DNA from: Allocatelliglobosispora scoriae
GTDB lineage: Bacteria > Actinomycetota > Actinomycetes > Mycobacteriales > Micromonosporaceae
Assembly (NCBI RefSeq): GCF_014204945.1
Contig: NZ_JACHMN010000002.1
Location: 186,001-250,000, forward strand
Reading direction: 5' to 3'
Length of the DNA: 64,000 bases
The notes beneath the pieces were generated by a model. It was not told where the DNA came from. It made no database searches and saw only the letters and a list, made by a program, of their open reading frames with translations. How positions within the stretch are numbered: position 1 is the stretch's first letter; every line of letters starts with the position of its first letter. Shown here in pieces: positions 33,214 through 41,232 of this stretch. The translations under genes were made by a program, and so were the position numbers.

Positions 33214-34943
33214 ATCGCCTCCTGCTCGGTGAGCTGGGAGAGCACGATCTCCCGATAGGTCTCGTTGCCGTCCATGAGATCGGCGTGGCGGCCGTCGCCG
33301 ACGACCCGGCCCTCGTCGAGGACGATGATGCGGTCGGCGTCGCGGATCGTGCTGACCCGCTGCGCGACGATGACGACTGCCGCGTCCGCGGTCTCCCGGG
33401 CCAGGGCCCGGCGCAGGTTGGCGTCGGTGGTGTAGTCCAGGGCCGAGAACGAGTCGTCGAAGAGGTAGATCCCGGGCTTGCGGACCAGGACGCGGGCGAT
33501 GGCGAGCCGCTGGCGCTGGCCGCCGGAGACGTTCGTTCCGCCCTGCGAGATCGGCGCGTCGAGGCCCTCGGGCATCTGCTCGACGAAGTCGCGGGCCTGC
33601 GCGGTCTCCAGCGCCTGCCAGAGCTCCTCGTCGGTCGCGTCGGGCTTGCCGTAGCGCAGGTTGGAGGCGACGGTGCCGCTGAAGAGGTAGGGCTTCTGCG
33701 GCACGAACCCGACCGCGTCCGAGAGGGTCTCGGGGTGCAGGTCGCGGACGTTGACCCCGTCGACGAGCACCTCTCCCCCGGTCGCGTCGAAGAGCCGGGG
33801 CACCAGGTTGAGCAGCGTGGTCTTGCCGCTGCCGGTGCTGCCGATGATCGCGGTCGTCTCACCCGGCCGGGCGACGAGGTCGACGCCGTGCACGACGGGG
33901 TCCTCGGCACCCGGGTAGCGGAAGTCGACGTCGCGCAGCTCCAGGTGGCCGCGGCTGCCGAGCGCGGTGACCGGGTTGTCGGCGATCTTGACGCTGGGCT
34001 CGGTGTCGAGGACCTCCTCGATGCGCTCCGCGCTCACCTCCGCGCGGGGGATCATGACGAACATGAAGGTCGCCATCATGACGGCCATCAGGATCTGCAT
34101 CAGGTAGCTCAGGAACGCCGTCAGCGCGCCGATCTGCATGCCGCCACTGTCGATGCGGCCGGCGCCGAACCACAGCACCGCCACGCTGGAGACGTTGATG
34201 ACCATCATGACCGCAGGGAACATGATCGCCATCAGGCGCCCGACCCGGACGGACACGTCCATCAGCTCGGTGCTGGCACCTGCGTACCGGGCGCGTTCGT
34301 GATCGTCGCGGACGAATGCGCGGATGACCCGGATGCCGGTGATCTGCTCGCGCATCACGCGGTTGATCTGGTCCATGCGCTCCTGCATGACCCGGAAGTT
34401 CGGCCGCATCCGGATGATGATCAGGGCGACGATCCCGATCAGCACGGGCACGATCAGCAGCAGCAGGGCCGAGAGCGGCACGTCCTGCCGCAGGGCCATG
34501 ACGATGCCGCCGACCATCATGATCGGCGCGGCGACCATCAGGGTGAAGGTCATCAGCGTCAGCATCTGGACCTGCTGCACGTCGTTGGTGGTCCGGGTGA
34601 TCAGCGACGGCGCGCCGAAGATGCCGACCTCCTGGGCGGAGAAGCGCTGCACCTGGCCGAAGATCGCGGCGCGCACGTCCCGGCCGAGGGCCATCGCGAC
34701 CCGGGCGCCGAAGTAGACGGCGATCACGGAGCAGACGACCTGCACCAGCGTGACGGCGAGCATGACGCCGCCGATCTTCATGATGTAGCCGGTGTCGCCC
34801 GTCACCACGCCGCCGTCGATGATGTCGGCGTTGAGCGTGGGTAAGTAGAGCGTGGCGATTGTGGAGATGAGTTGGAGCAGCACCACCAGCGAGATCTGGG
34901 TCGGATAGGGCTTGAGGTGGGTGCGCAGGAGACGGATCAGCAT
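33210..34943 (-). CDS. ABC exporter half-transporter A (multidrug type)
   Basis: A 577-residue half-transporter with six transmembrane helices and an ATPase domain: Walker A GSTGSGKTTLLNL, signature VSGGQRQRLAIARVL, Walker B IYLFDDSFSALD. The Walker B carries Asp (FDDSF) where the catalytic Glu normally stands, the mark of the degenerate site in heterodimeric exporters (as in BmrC/TM287). The partner has the consensus Glu. Lies 4-base overlapping between the TetR gene and subunit B. Confidence 0.95.
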   Translation of the reverse strand: MLIRLLRTHLKPYPTQISLVVLLQLISTIATLYLPTLNADIIDGGVVTGDTGYIMKIGGVMLAVTLVQVVCSVIAVYFGARVAMALGRDVRAAIFGQVQRFSAQEVGIFGAPSLITRTTNDVQQVQMLTLMTFTLMVAAPIMMVGGIVMALRQDVPLSALLLLIVPVLIGIVALIIIRMRPNFRVMQERMDQINRVMREQITGIRVIRAFVRDDHERARYAGASTELMDVSVRVGRLMAIMFPAVMMVINVSSVAVLWFGAGRIDSGGMQIGALTAFLSYLMQILMAVMMATFMFVMIPRAEVSAERIEEVLDTEPSVKIADNPVTALGSRGHLELRDVDFRYPGAEDPVVHGVDLVARPGETTAIIGSTGSGKTTLLNLVPRLFDATGGEVLVDGVNVRDLHPETLSDAVGFVPQKPYLFSGTVASNLRYGKPDATDEELWQALETAQARDFVEQMPEGLDAPISQGGTNVSGGQRQRLAIARVLVRKPGIYLFDDSFSALDYTTDANLRRALARETADAAVVIVAQRVSTIRDADRIIVLDEGRVVGDGRHADLMDGNETYREIVLSQLTEQEAM

Positions 34944-35587
34944 GCGGTCTCTTTCGCGGAATCGGCCGGATAGGTGGAGGCAGGGCGGGCGAGCAGCCCG
35001 TCCAGCAGCGCGGTGACGATCTCGTCGCTGTCGAGCAGCTCGGAGTCGTGGAATCCGCCGCGCTGGGAGGTGAGGATCAGGGTGAAGAAGAGCTTCGCCG
35101 CGAAGTCGGGACTGCGTCGCAGCTGGTGCCGGTCGGGCTCGATGATGAAGGTGAGCGCCGCGATGGTCGCGACGAACGAGTCGCGCAGGAACGACGGCGG
35201 GCCCGGTGGCAGGCCGGGCATCGGTCCGGCCGCCCGCAGCGCGCCGACGAGCCGCCCGTTCTCCGAGACCCGCTCGGTCAGGATCTCGGCCGCGAGCGTG
35301 AGCCGCTGGCGCAGGTCGAGGCTGAGATCCATGCCGCGCAGGGCCGCGACGGAGGGCATCGGGTCGAAGGCGCTGCCGAGCGCCGCGCAGATGAGCGCCT
35401 GCTTGTCCGGGAAGACCCGGAAGATCGTGCCTTCGGCGACGCCCGCGGCCTCGGCGATCTGCCGCGTGCTCACCTCCAGCCCGTGCTCGCGCAGCAGCGG
35501 CAGGGTCGCCGCGATCAGCGCCGCGCGGCGGTCGTCGGGTGCCATCGACGGTACGCGTCGCCGCCGCTCGCCCATGCTCGTCACCAT
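34937..35587 (-). CDS. TetR-family regulator of the exporter operon
   Basis: A 216-residue repressor with helix-turn-helix RRAALIAATLPLLREHGLEVSTRQIAEAAGVAEGTIFRVFPDKQALICAALGSAF and a helical ligand domain. It is the first gene of a minus-strand operon with the two exporter subunits (7- and 4-base overlaps). ATG at 35587 or 35575 may be the start. A near-perfect dyad lies 14 bases upstream of the start, suggesting autoregulation and induction by a pump substrate. Confidence 0.92.
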   Translation of the reverse strand: MVTSMGERRRRVPSMAPDDRRAALIAATLPLLREHGLEVSTRQIAEAAGVAEGTIFRVFPDKQALICAALGSAFDPMPSVAALRGMDLSLDLRQRLTLAAEILTERVSENGRLVGALRAAGPMPGLPPGPPSFLRDSFVATIAALTFIIEPDRHQLRRSPDFAAKLFFTLILTSQRGGFHDSELLDSDEIVTALLDGLLARPASTYPADSAKETAC

Positions 35588-35600
35588 GCGGGCGACTCTA

Positions 35601-35616
35601 GTGAGCGATCACTCAC
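35601..35616. promoter_or_regulatory. TetR operator upstream of the exporter operon
   Basis: GTGAGCGATCACTCAC is a 16-bp dyad with one mismatched base pair per half. It sits 14 bases before the TetR start codon. Confidence 0.65.
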
Positions 35617-35727
35617 TTCGCCGCTGATTTTCTGCGGAGTTCGCCGAGGGCGGAAACGGCACATTGATCAACACTTCTGCATGCTTCAATCAGCGTGGGT
35701 CACCCGCAGAGAGAGGATCCCCCGCCG

Positions 35728-36798
35728 ATGAGCAGAAAACGCCTGTTCGCCGCCGTTCTGGCCGGCCTCGCCCTTCTCGCCACGATGATCACGACAAATG
35801 CCGGACCCGCCCAGGCCGCCGTCCCCGACCGCAAGGGCTGGGTGCTGTGGAATCAGGCCGGCCCCGCCGTCGTCCCCTTCGGCACCTGGCCGCCCGCCAC
35901 CACGGTCGTCCAGCCCGCACTCGGCCGCTACCGCGTTACCTTCCCCGGTCAGGCAGCCCCCGGCGGCGTGGTCCACGTGACCGCGATCAACACCGCACCG
36001 CGCTGGTGCCAGGTCGACTCATGGGGTGTCGTCGGCGCCGACGAGATCGCAAACGTGAGCTGCCGCGCGCCCGGCGGCGCCCTCGCGCAGACCAGCTTCA
36101 GCGCCGTCTTCTACAGCTCGTCCGGCGGCCCCGCGGCCGGCCCGTACGGCTACGTCTACAGCACCGCCGCAGGTGCGGTGGTCAACCAGTACAACTCCGC
36201 CGCCGGGATCAACACGGTCTTCCCCGGCCCGGTCGGGGTCTACCTCGTCCGCTTCCCGGGCATCGTCACCGGCGGCCCGCTCGACGGCAGCGTCCAGGTG
36301 ACCTCGGTCCTCGCCAGCGCCGCCGCCCGCTGCAAGGTGGGCGGCTGGTCGTCGACGGCGCTCGGTCAGGATGTCACCGTCCGGTGCTTCAACGCCGCCG
36401 GTGCACCCGTCAACACCGCCTTCACCGTGACCTACCAGCACAAGGTGTCGCTCTACGGCGCGTCCAGCCCGCCCTTCCGCTTCGGCTACGTGCTCTTCCA
36501 GCCGGGCGTCGGACCGCCGACGACCAACTACAACAACGGGCTGCTGGCGTTCGGCGCCAACACCGTCGGCGGCGGAGGCGGTCTCTTCATCGTCACCTTC
36601 CCCGCGATCGGCGTACCGCAGAACACCGTGCAGGTCAGCGCCTACGGCCCGAGTCCCGACTTCTGCGGGATGAACGTGCCGTGGCTCAACGCCGGCGGGG
36701 CTCCACCGCAGCTCATCGTCCGCGACGTCAACTGCTTCACCAACGCCGGCGCCCCCGTCACCACCGGTTTCACGGTGAGTGCGAGCTCCATCGCCTGA
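35728..36798 (+). CDS. Secreted protein with three tandem beta-rich repeats
   Basis: A 356-residue exported protein. Signal peptide ends AQAAVPD. The mature part is three copies of a domain of about 105 residues, each running G(Y/W)V-x-(5-20)-N-Y-N/Q-x-G, then Y-x-V-x-FPG, then a V-x-V-(S/T)-A strand, a Cys, and a closing V-x-C-(F/R) with A-P-V-x-T-x-F-x-V. Each repeat has a pair of Cys that could form a disulfide. I do not recognise the domain. ATG at 35728 is 11 bases from AGAGG. Ends at palindrome family B copy 2. Confidence 0.85.
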   Translation: MSRKRLFAAVLAGLALLATMITTNAGPAQAAVPDRKGWVLWNQAGPAVVPFGTWPPATTVVQPALGRYRVTFPGQAAPGGVVHVTAINTAPRWCQVDSWGVVGADEIANVSCRAPGGALAQTSFSAVFYSSSGGPAAGPYGYVYSTAAGAVVNQYNSAAGINTVFPGPVGVYLVRFPGIVTGGPLDGSVQVTSVLASAAARCKVGGWSSTALGQDVTVRCFNAAGAPVNTAFTVTYQHKVSLYGASSPPFRFGYVLFQPGVGPPTTNYNNGLLAFGANTVGGGGGLFIVTFPAIGVPQNTVQVSAYGPSPDFCGMNVPWLNAGGAPPQLIVRDVNCFTNAGAPVTTGFTVSASSIA

Positions 36799-36803
36799 CC
36801 CGT

Positions 36804-36869
36804 GTCACGTTTTGCAGCAAAGCGTGGCCATCTCGCCTCGCGAGGCCACGCTTTGCTGCAAAACGTGAC
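36804..36869. repeat. Palindrome family B, copy 2
   Basis: A perfect 26-bp stem with a 14-base loop, between the convergent secreted-protein and folD genes. Shares with 18005-18062 the core GCAAAGCGTGGCCAT and a closely similar loop, but the outer arm (GTCACGTTTT) differs, with compensation on the other side. Confidence 0.88.
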
Positions 36870-36875
36870 CGGGGG

Positions 36876-37736
36876 CTACGCGCGGGTGGCGCGCTCGGCG
36901 AGCTCGATGGCGTTGCGGAACAGCATCGCCACCGTGGTCGGGCCGACACCGCCGACCCGCGGGGTGATCGCGCTCGCGACCTCGGCGCACGACTCGTCCA
37001 GGTCCGGCAGGAGCCGCTTGCCCTCATAGCGGACTCCGCCGCCGATCGCGACGGCGCCGGGCCGCAGGTGCTCCGGCCGCAGGATGCCGGGTACGCCCAC
37101 CGCCGCCACCACGATGTCCGCCCGCTGCGTGTGCCGCTCCCACCCCGGCACCCCGGAGTGGATCACCGTCACGGCGGCGTCGGCGGTCGGGCGCTTCTGG
37201 CTCAGCAGCAGCGACAGCGGCCGCCCGAGGGTCGTGCCCCGGCCGAGCACCACGACATCGCGCCCGGCGACCGGGATCTCGTGGAACGCCAGCAATGCTT
37301 CGATGCCGGCCGGCGTACACGGGACCGGACCCGGCATGCCGGCGGCGAGCCGACCGAGATTGAGCGGGTGCAGCCCGTCGACGTCCTTGTCCGGGTCGAC
37401 CTCGAGCAGCGCCTCGGCGTAGTCGATGTGGTCGGGCACCGGGTGCTGGATGAGGATCGCGTGCACGCTGCGGTCGCTGTTGAAGTCGCGGATGGCTGCG
37501 ACGAGGTCGGCGTGGGTGGCGTCACCGGCGAGGTGGATGTGCGGGGAGGCGAAGCCGAGCTCGGCGGCCTTGGCCTGCTTCATCCGGATGTAGCCGGCGC
37601 TGGCGGAGTCCTCGCCGACGAGGATGGTGGCGAGGCTGGGGGTGACACCGGTGGCGCTGAGCGTCTTGACCCGCAGGGTGATGTCGGCGAAGACGGCTTC
37701 GGCGACGGGTGCTCCGGGCAGCAGGCGTGCGGTCAT
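36876..37736 (-). CDS. folD: Methylenetetrahydrofolate dehydrogenase/cyclohydrolase
   Basis: A 286-residue bifunctional enzyme that interconverts 5,10-methylene-, methenyl- and 10-formyl-tetrahydrofolate using NADP+. Motifs: VGEDSASAGYIRMKQAKAAELGFA with the Tyr-x3-Lys active-site pair, HAILIQHPVPDHID, DPDKDVDGLHPLNLGRL, CTPAGIEALL, VVVLGRGTTLGRPLSLLL and VGGVGPTTVAMLFRNAIELAE. ATG at 37736; the frame is open further upstream without a convincing start. Monocistronic. Confidence 0.96.
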   Translation of the reverse strand: MTARLLPGAPVAEAVFADITLRVKTLSATGVTPSLATILVGEDSASAGYIRMKQAKAAELGFASPHIHLAGDATHADLVAAIRDFNSDRSVHAILIQHPVPDHIDYAEALLEVDPDKDVDGLHPLNLGRLAAGMPGPVPCTPAGIEALLAFHEIPVAGRDVVVLGRGTTLGRPLSLLLSQKRPTADAAVTVIHSGVPGWERHTQRADIVVAAVGVPGILRPEHLRPGAVAIGGGVRYEGKRLLPDLDESCAEVASAITPRVGGVGPTTVAMLFRNAIELAERATRA

Positions 37737-37908
37737 GTGGGCGGGCTCCATCCGTGGTCGATCAGGGAGCCCGGTGCCCAGGCGGACGGCGACCGGAGGT
37801 GTGTGGAATGTGCGTCGGCTCCCCGGTGGTGCTCCACCTCGCGCCAGTCGCCGATCGCTGGACCCGAGTTTACCGGTGCCGTGCGCGGACCGTGGTGGCG
37901 GACAGGCC

Positions 37909-38169
37909 GTGGGCGGGAAATCGTCCGGGTCGCTGGACATTAATCGCGCCCTCGTCGAACTGCTGTTGCGGCGCGACAGCGTCGTGCAGATCAGCCCCGT
38001 GGCGGACTGGGAGGAGCTCGGCCGGTTCCTAGGGCTGATCGACGGTGCCCGGCACGACGCTCACGACGCGTGGCTGGTCATGCTGGCTCTGAAGGAGCGC
38101 ACGCACATCGTGACGAGCAACCACTGGATCAGCCATGGGAGTGAGTCACACGGCACCGCCAGCCATTGA
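37909..38169 (+). pseudogene. PIN-domain fragment (C-terminal part)
   Basis: The frame NRALVELLLRRDSVVQISPVADWEELGRFLGLIDGARHDAHDAWLVMLALKERTHIVTSNHW resembles the C-terminal half of a PIN toxin (W-x-x-L-G, then DAWLVMLAL and IVTSN). A possible GTG start lies at 37909 but no N-terminal acidic strand (the D-x-N/S start of PIN domains) is encoded before it, so this is probably a truncated relic next to the intact pair downstream. It could be expressed as an 86-residue protein. Confidence 0.5.
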
Positions 38170-38194
38170 CAATAGGATATGCGCGCGTTAGCTT
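38166..38194 (+). promoter_or_regulatory. Promoter of the antitoxin-toxin pair, probably leaderless
   Basis: TTGACA (38166-38171), a 17-bp spacer and TAGCTT (38189-38194) fit the actinobacterial vegetative consensus. The antitoxin ATG is at 38202, where transcription would begin, and no ribosome-binding site is present. Confidence 0.6.
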
Positions 38195-38201
38195 GTTGAG
38201 T

Positions 38202-38456
38202 ATGAGCCGCCGCATAACGGTCACCGTGCCGGACGACATCGCTGCCCAGCTCGATGAGCAGATCAACGTCTCGGCCTACGTCGCCTCCGCCGTCGCCGCC
38301 CGCCTCACCCGCGATCGGGCGCACGCCCACCAGGCCGACCACGGTTTCCACTCCACCCCCGAGGGCAGGGCCTGGGCCAAGCGAGCACTCGCCACCGCCG
38401 ACGACAGCCATGACCCGCAGGCCTACGTCGAGCTGCGGTCGAGGCTCGGCCTGTGA
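38202..38456 (+). CDS. Ribbon-helix-helix antitoxin (VapB-like)
   Basis: An 84-residue protein starting with a ribbon-helix-helix DNA-binding segment (MSRRITVTVPDDIAAQLDEQINVSAYVASAVAARL) followed by a polar tail (HSTPEGRAWAKRALATADDSHDPQAYVELRSRLGL) suited to cover a toxin. It overlaps the toxin start by 4 bases (GTGA). By analogy to VapBC it should neutralise the toxin and repress the shared promoter. Confidence 0.82.
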   Translation: MSRRITVTVPDDIAAQLDEQINVSAYVASAVAARLTRDRAHAHQADHGFHSTPEGRAWAKRALATADDSHDPQAYVELRSRLGL

Positions 38457-38860
38457 TCCTGCGGGTCGTTCTGGACGCCTCGGCCGTCTCCGCCTATACC
38501 GAATCAACCGGCCTCGTCGGCGAACTGCTGGCCGAGCTGGCGGACGAGACCGCCCGGCTCGCCGACTCCTCGCTGGTCGTGGGCTTCGGTGTGCCCGACA
38601 TCTCGCTGGCGACCGCCGCCGCCCAGGCCGCCGATGCCGACATGATCGGCGTGCTGATGCGGCATCCGCTCTTCGCCACCGAGACCGAGGCGATCGACAC
38701 CTCGGACTGGGTCAGCGTCGCCGGGCAGCTCGGTAACGCCGAGACCGCCGCGGTGGTGCTGCTCGCGATGACGGCCGACGCCTACGTGGTGACGCGTGAC
38801 GTGCAGCGCTACGCCGTCGCACTGCTCGACGGCCTCAATATCATCACCCTGACCGACTGA
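38453..38860 (+). CDS. PIN-domain toxin-like protein (VapC-like)
   Basis: A 135-residue PIN-like protein. The first strand carries the conserved Asp (MILRVVLDASAVSAYTES), and a late acidic position is present in AYVVTRDVQRYAVALL. The central region (FGVPDISLATAAAQAADADMIGVLMRHPLF) lacks the usual (N/D)ELxxG motif, so nuclease activity is plausible but not assured. Translation is coupled to the antitoxin by GTGA. Family copies cleave tRNA or rRNA; the target here is unknown. Confidence 0.75.
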   Translation: MILRVVLDASAVSAYTESTGLVGELLAELADETARLADSSLVVGFGVPDISLATAAAQAADADMIGVLMRHPLFATETEAIDTSDWVSVAGQLGNAETAAVVLLAMTADAYVVTRDVQRYAVALLDGLNIITLTD

Positions 38861-38872
38861 TCTCATGGTTAT

Positions 38873-38899
38873 GCCCCCGCACGAGAGGTGTGCGGGGGC
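38873..38899. terminator. Bidirectional terminator hairpin
   Basis: GCCCCCGCAC pairs with GTGCGGGGGC over a 7-base loop between the convergent toxin and SRPBCC genes. Confidence 0.8.
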
Positions 38900-38913
38900 G
38901 GGACGAGCCGGGA

Positions 38914-39348
38914 TCAGGCGGCGAGCAGGGTGTCGAGCTTGGTGAAGGAGCTGTTCCAGCCCTCGCGGCTCATCTCCAGGAACTCCGGGGTGAACGGGCC
39001 CTGGCGCACCACGAGCCGGGTCTTGCCGCCTTCGTCGTGGAACTCCAGCCGCATGTGGATCTCGCCGCCGACGAACTCCTCCTTGCCGACGAGCAGCTCG
39101 TTCTCGATCACCTCGGTGAAGGTCGCGTTGACCGGTGAGACCATGGTCGGGTCGGTCTCGCTGACCATGGTGAACCGCTGGTGGCCGCCGACGCGGGCGT
39201 CGATCGAGACGGTGTCGCGGGGCACCGAGAAGCCGGCCGGGCCGAACCAGGCGGCGAGCTGGTCGGGATCGGTGAAGGCGCGATAGACGAGCTCGCGGGG
39301 TGCGTCGAAGACGCGGGACATGACGAGCTCGGTGTCGCTGGTGTTCAT
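38914..39348 (-). CDS. SRPBCC (AHSA1/START-like) domain protein
   Basis: A 144-residue activator-of-Hsp90-like SRPBCC protein: LVMSRVFDAPRELVYRAFTDPDQLAAWFGPAGFSVPRDTVSIDARVGG, IHMRLEFHDEGGKTRLVVRQGPF and EGWNSSFTKLDTLL. The fold holds small hydrophobic ligands; function of such copies is generally unknown. The ATG overlaps the stop of the upstream ArsR gene by 4 bases, a very common actinobacterial pairing. Confidence 0.92.
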   Translation of the reverse strand: MNTSDTELVMSRVFDAPRELVYRAFTDPDQLAAWFGPAGFSVPRDTVSIDARVGGHQRFTMVSETDPTMVSPVNATFTEVIENELLVGKEEFVGGEIHMRLEFHDEGGKTRLVVRQGPFTPEFLEMSREGWNSSFTKLDTLLAA

Positions 39349-39692
39349 GATGATTCCCTTTCGGTCTGCTGTGCCTGGATGCGCTTGAGGTGCGCATCGA
39401 GGCGGTCGAAGTTGGCGTCCCAGAACTGCCGGTAGCGCTCCATCCAGGCGGTCGCCTCCTGCAGCGGAGCTGCCTGCAAGCTGCTGGATCGCCATTGGGC
39501 CGACCGGCTGCGGGTGATCAGCCCAGCGTGCTCGAGGACCTTCAGGTGCCGGGAGATCGCCGGGAGGCTGATCGCGAACGGTTCGGCGAGCTCCAGGACG
39601 GTCGCGTCGCCCTCGGCGAGGCGGGCGAGGATCGCCCGTCGCGTCGGGTCGGCGAGCGCCGAGAAGATGATGCTGAGCCGGTCGGTTGCCAC
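39345..39692 (-). CDS. ArsR-family winged-helix regulator
   Basis: A 115-residue repressor: LSIIFSALADPTRRAILARLAEGDATVLELAEPFAISLPAISRHLKVLEHAGLITRSRSAQWRSSSLQAAPL, then a helix with WMERYRQFWDANFDRLDAHLKR. No metal-binding Cys motif; this subfamily usually pairs with SRPBCC proteins as here. GTG start with GGAGG 9 bases upstream. Inverted repeats rich in TTAA stand just before it. Confidence 0.93.
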   Translation of the reverse strand: MATDRLSIIFSALADPTRRAILARLAEGDATVLELAEPFAISLPAISRHLKVLEHAGLITRSRSAQWRSSSLQAAPLQEATAWMERYRQFWDANFDRLDAHLKRIQAQQTERESS

Positions 39693-39708
39693 CGTATTAA
39701 GCCTCCGT

Positions 39709-39729
39709 GTTAATTAACGGACTCGTTAA
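39709..39729. promoter_or_regulatory. ArsR operator region
   Basis: GTTAATTAAC (39709-39718) overlaps the perfect inverted repeat TTAACG-GACT-CGTTAA (39714-39729). The AT-rich dyads lie about 17-37 bases upstream of the ArsR start. Confidence 0.6.
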
Positions 39730-39867
39730 ACATAGAGCCCGGACGGCGAGCCGTCAAGTCCGGGCAATCGCCGAGAAGCTCCGACGGCGGCGACGGGGTT
39801 TGAATCACACGTGGTGCCGGATCCCGCCGCCACCGATGCCGAGGACCAGCGAACGGGAATCTCCACT

Positions 39868-40713
39868 ATGGACAACATTCAGCCGCCATCCGGCCGGGTC
39901 GGCGCCACCGCGGCCTTCGCGCTGGTGCTGGCCGTCGCCGCCGCACTCACCGCGTGCGCTTCAACATCTCCGTTGGGTACGCAGACCATCCCTCCCCCGC
40001 TGCCCCCCGCGTCCAGCCCGGTCGTCGTGGAGAGCCCGCGCGGGGTGGATGTCGCCGCCATCTGCGGACTGCGGCCCAGTTCCGATCGGGCGCCGGTGAC
40101 CGCCGGGCGGATCGAGGCGTGCTCGACACTCGTGCCCCGGCTCAACAACGCGCTCGTCGTCGCCCTGCGCGGGCAGCTTCCGCCCGTGGCGGTGCTGACG
40201 AGCAGCCTCAACAACACCAGCGGCGAGCCCCTCGGCGGGCGTACCCCCACCTTCTTCCCCAAGCCGGGCGGGGCCGGAACCCTGACCTACGCGGCGCCGG
40301 TGCAGATCCGCAACGGCGACTTCACCGCCCACCTCGAACTCACGGTCGGCACCTTCGACTCCGCCCCCACGCTCGCGCCCTGCCCGAGCCGGGCCCAGGC
40401 CGACGACATGCGGGCCAAGGGGATCGTGACGAACCGCTGCGGCCGGATGGTGGACCTGGCCGGCAACATCCTCGTGATCAACGACGTCTCCAGCCCGTTC
40501 GGCACCGGGGAGTGGGCTGACGTGCTGCTGCGGACCTACTCGGTGACGGCGTACCGGCCGGACGGGATCGTCGTGGCGGTCACCGTCAGCCCGGTGCTGG
40601 AGAACGCGACGGACCCGACGAGGTTCCAGCCCGGCGACCAGCCGACGATGTTCACCTCCGACCAGGTGGTGGCGCTCGCCACGGACCGGTCGCTGACCCT
40701 CATCGGCCCGTAG
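39868..40713 (+). CDS. Putative lipoprotein of unknown function
   Basis: A 281-residue exported protein. The hydrophobic signal (ATAAFALVLAVAAALTACAS) ends in a lipobox-like LTAC. The mature part begins with a Pro-rich linker and contains six further Cys (ICGLRP, EACSTL, APCPSR, NRCGRM among them), with FGTGEWADVLLRTYSVTAYRPDGIVVAVTVSPVLENATDPTRFQPGDQPTMFTSDQVVALA near the end, a pattern seen in actinobacterial hypothetical lipoproteins. ATG at 39868 is preceded by GGGAA. Confidence 0.8.
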   Translation: MDNIQPPSGRVGATAAFALVLAVAAALTACASTSPLGTQTIPPPLPPASSPVVVESPRGVDVAAICGLRPSSDRAPVTAGRIEACSTLVPRLNNALVVALRGQLPPVAVLTSSLNNTSGEPLGGRTPTFFPKPGGAGTLTYAAPVQIRNGDFTAHLELTVGTFDSAPTLAPCPSRAQADDMRAKGIVTNRCGRMVDLAGNILVINDVSSPFGTGEWADVLLRTYSVTAYRPDGIVVAVTVSPVLENATDPTRFQPGDQPTMFTSDQVVALATDRSLTLIGP

Positions 40714-40720
40714 CCCGTCC

Positions 40721-40754
40721 GGTGAGCGGGGCGCGATCGGGCGCCCCGCTCACC
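40721..40754. terminator. Terminator hairpin
   Basis: A perfect 14-bp stem (GGTGAGCGGGGCGC and complement) with a 6-base loop follows the lipoprotein stop by 7 bases. Confidence 0.85.
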
Positions 40755-40806
40755 GAGTTGATCCTGACTTCTGTTGCAGGATTCCCGGCGTGTCCAGCAT
40801 TAAAAT

Positions 40807-41232
40807 TCAGGGGGTTTGGGGGGTGCGGCCGAGCGGGAGGGAGCGGAGGATCAGGTAGAGGGCCAGACCGAACGGGGAGAGCAGGATGGTCAGGATCAGG
40901 ATGGGGGCCATCAGGAGCGGGTGCAGTGCCCGCTCGCGGCTGTCCAGATAGATCCAGCGGCCGACGAAGAGGTCGAAGGCGATCAGGTGCGCCCAGACCG
41001 CGATCGTCCCGGCCTTCGTGCTGAGCAGGGCCAGGACGCCCGGGAGCGTCGGGTTGACCATCTCCGGCGCCAGGTCGGCGAGGACCGGCGCGACGGCGAT
41101 GAAGTAGACGATCAGCGACGGCACGACCATCAGCGGCGAGCCGGCGATGCGCCTCGTCACCGACCAGCCCGGCGCCAGGATCATCAGCAGCCAGAACGGC
41201 GCCGCGACGGGGAAGACGACCTCGAAGTTCAT
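40807..41232 (-). CDS. ABA4-like membrane protein
   Basis: A 141-residue protein with four hydrophobic segments and the ABA4/DUF4281 pattern: FWLLMILAPGWSVTRRIAGS, VPSLIVYFIAVAPVL, VWAHLIAFDLFVGRWIYLDSRER and LTILLSPFGLALYLILRSLPL. In plants ABA4 takes part in neoxanthin formation; bacterial members are uncharacterised. It starts in a 4-base overlap with the upstream membrane-protein gene. Confidence 0.85.
   Translation of the reverse strand: MNFEVVFPVAAPFWLLMILAPGWSVTRRIAGSPLMVVPSLIVYFIAVAPVLADLAPEMVNPTLPGVLALLSTKAGTIAVWAHLIAFDLFVGRWIYLDSRERALHPLLMAPILILTILLSPFGLALYLILRSLPLGRTPQTP

Noticed and set aside
31339-34844. Two very long plus-strand frames opposite the ABC exporter genes
   Set aside because: Both are antisense shadows. 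The minus-strand frames encode complete ABC exporters with overlapping starts and stops.
36876-37940. N-terminally extended FolD of 354 residues
   Set aside because: The extra 68 residues are Arg/Pro-rich without homology; the 286-residue form from 37736 has the normal family length.
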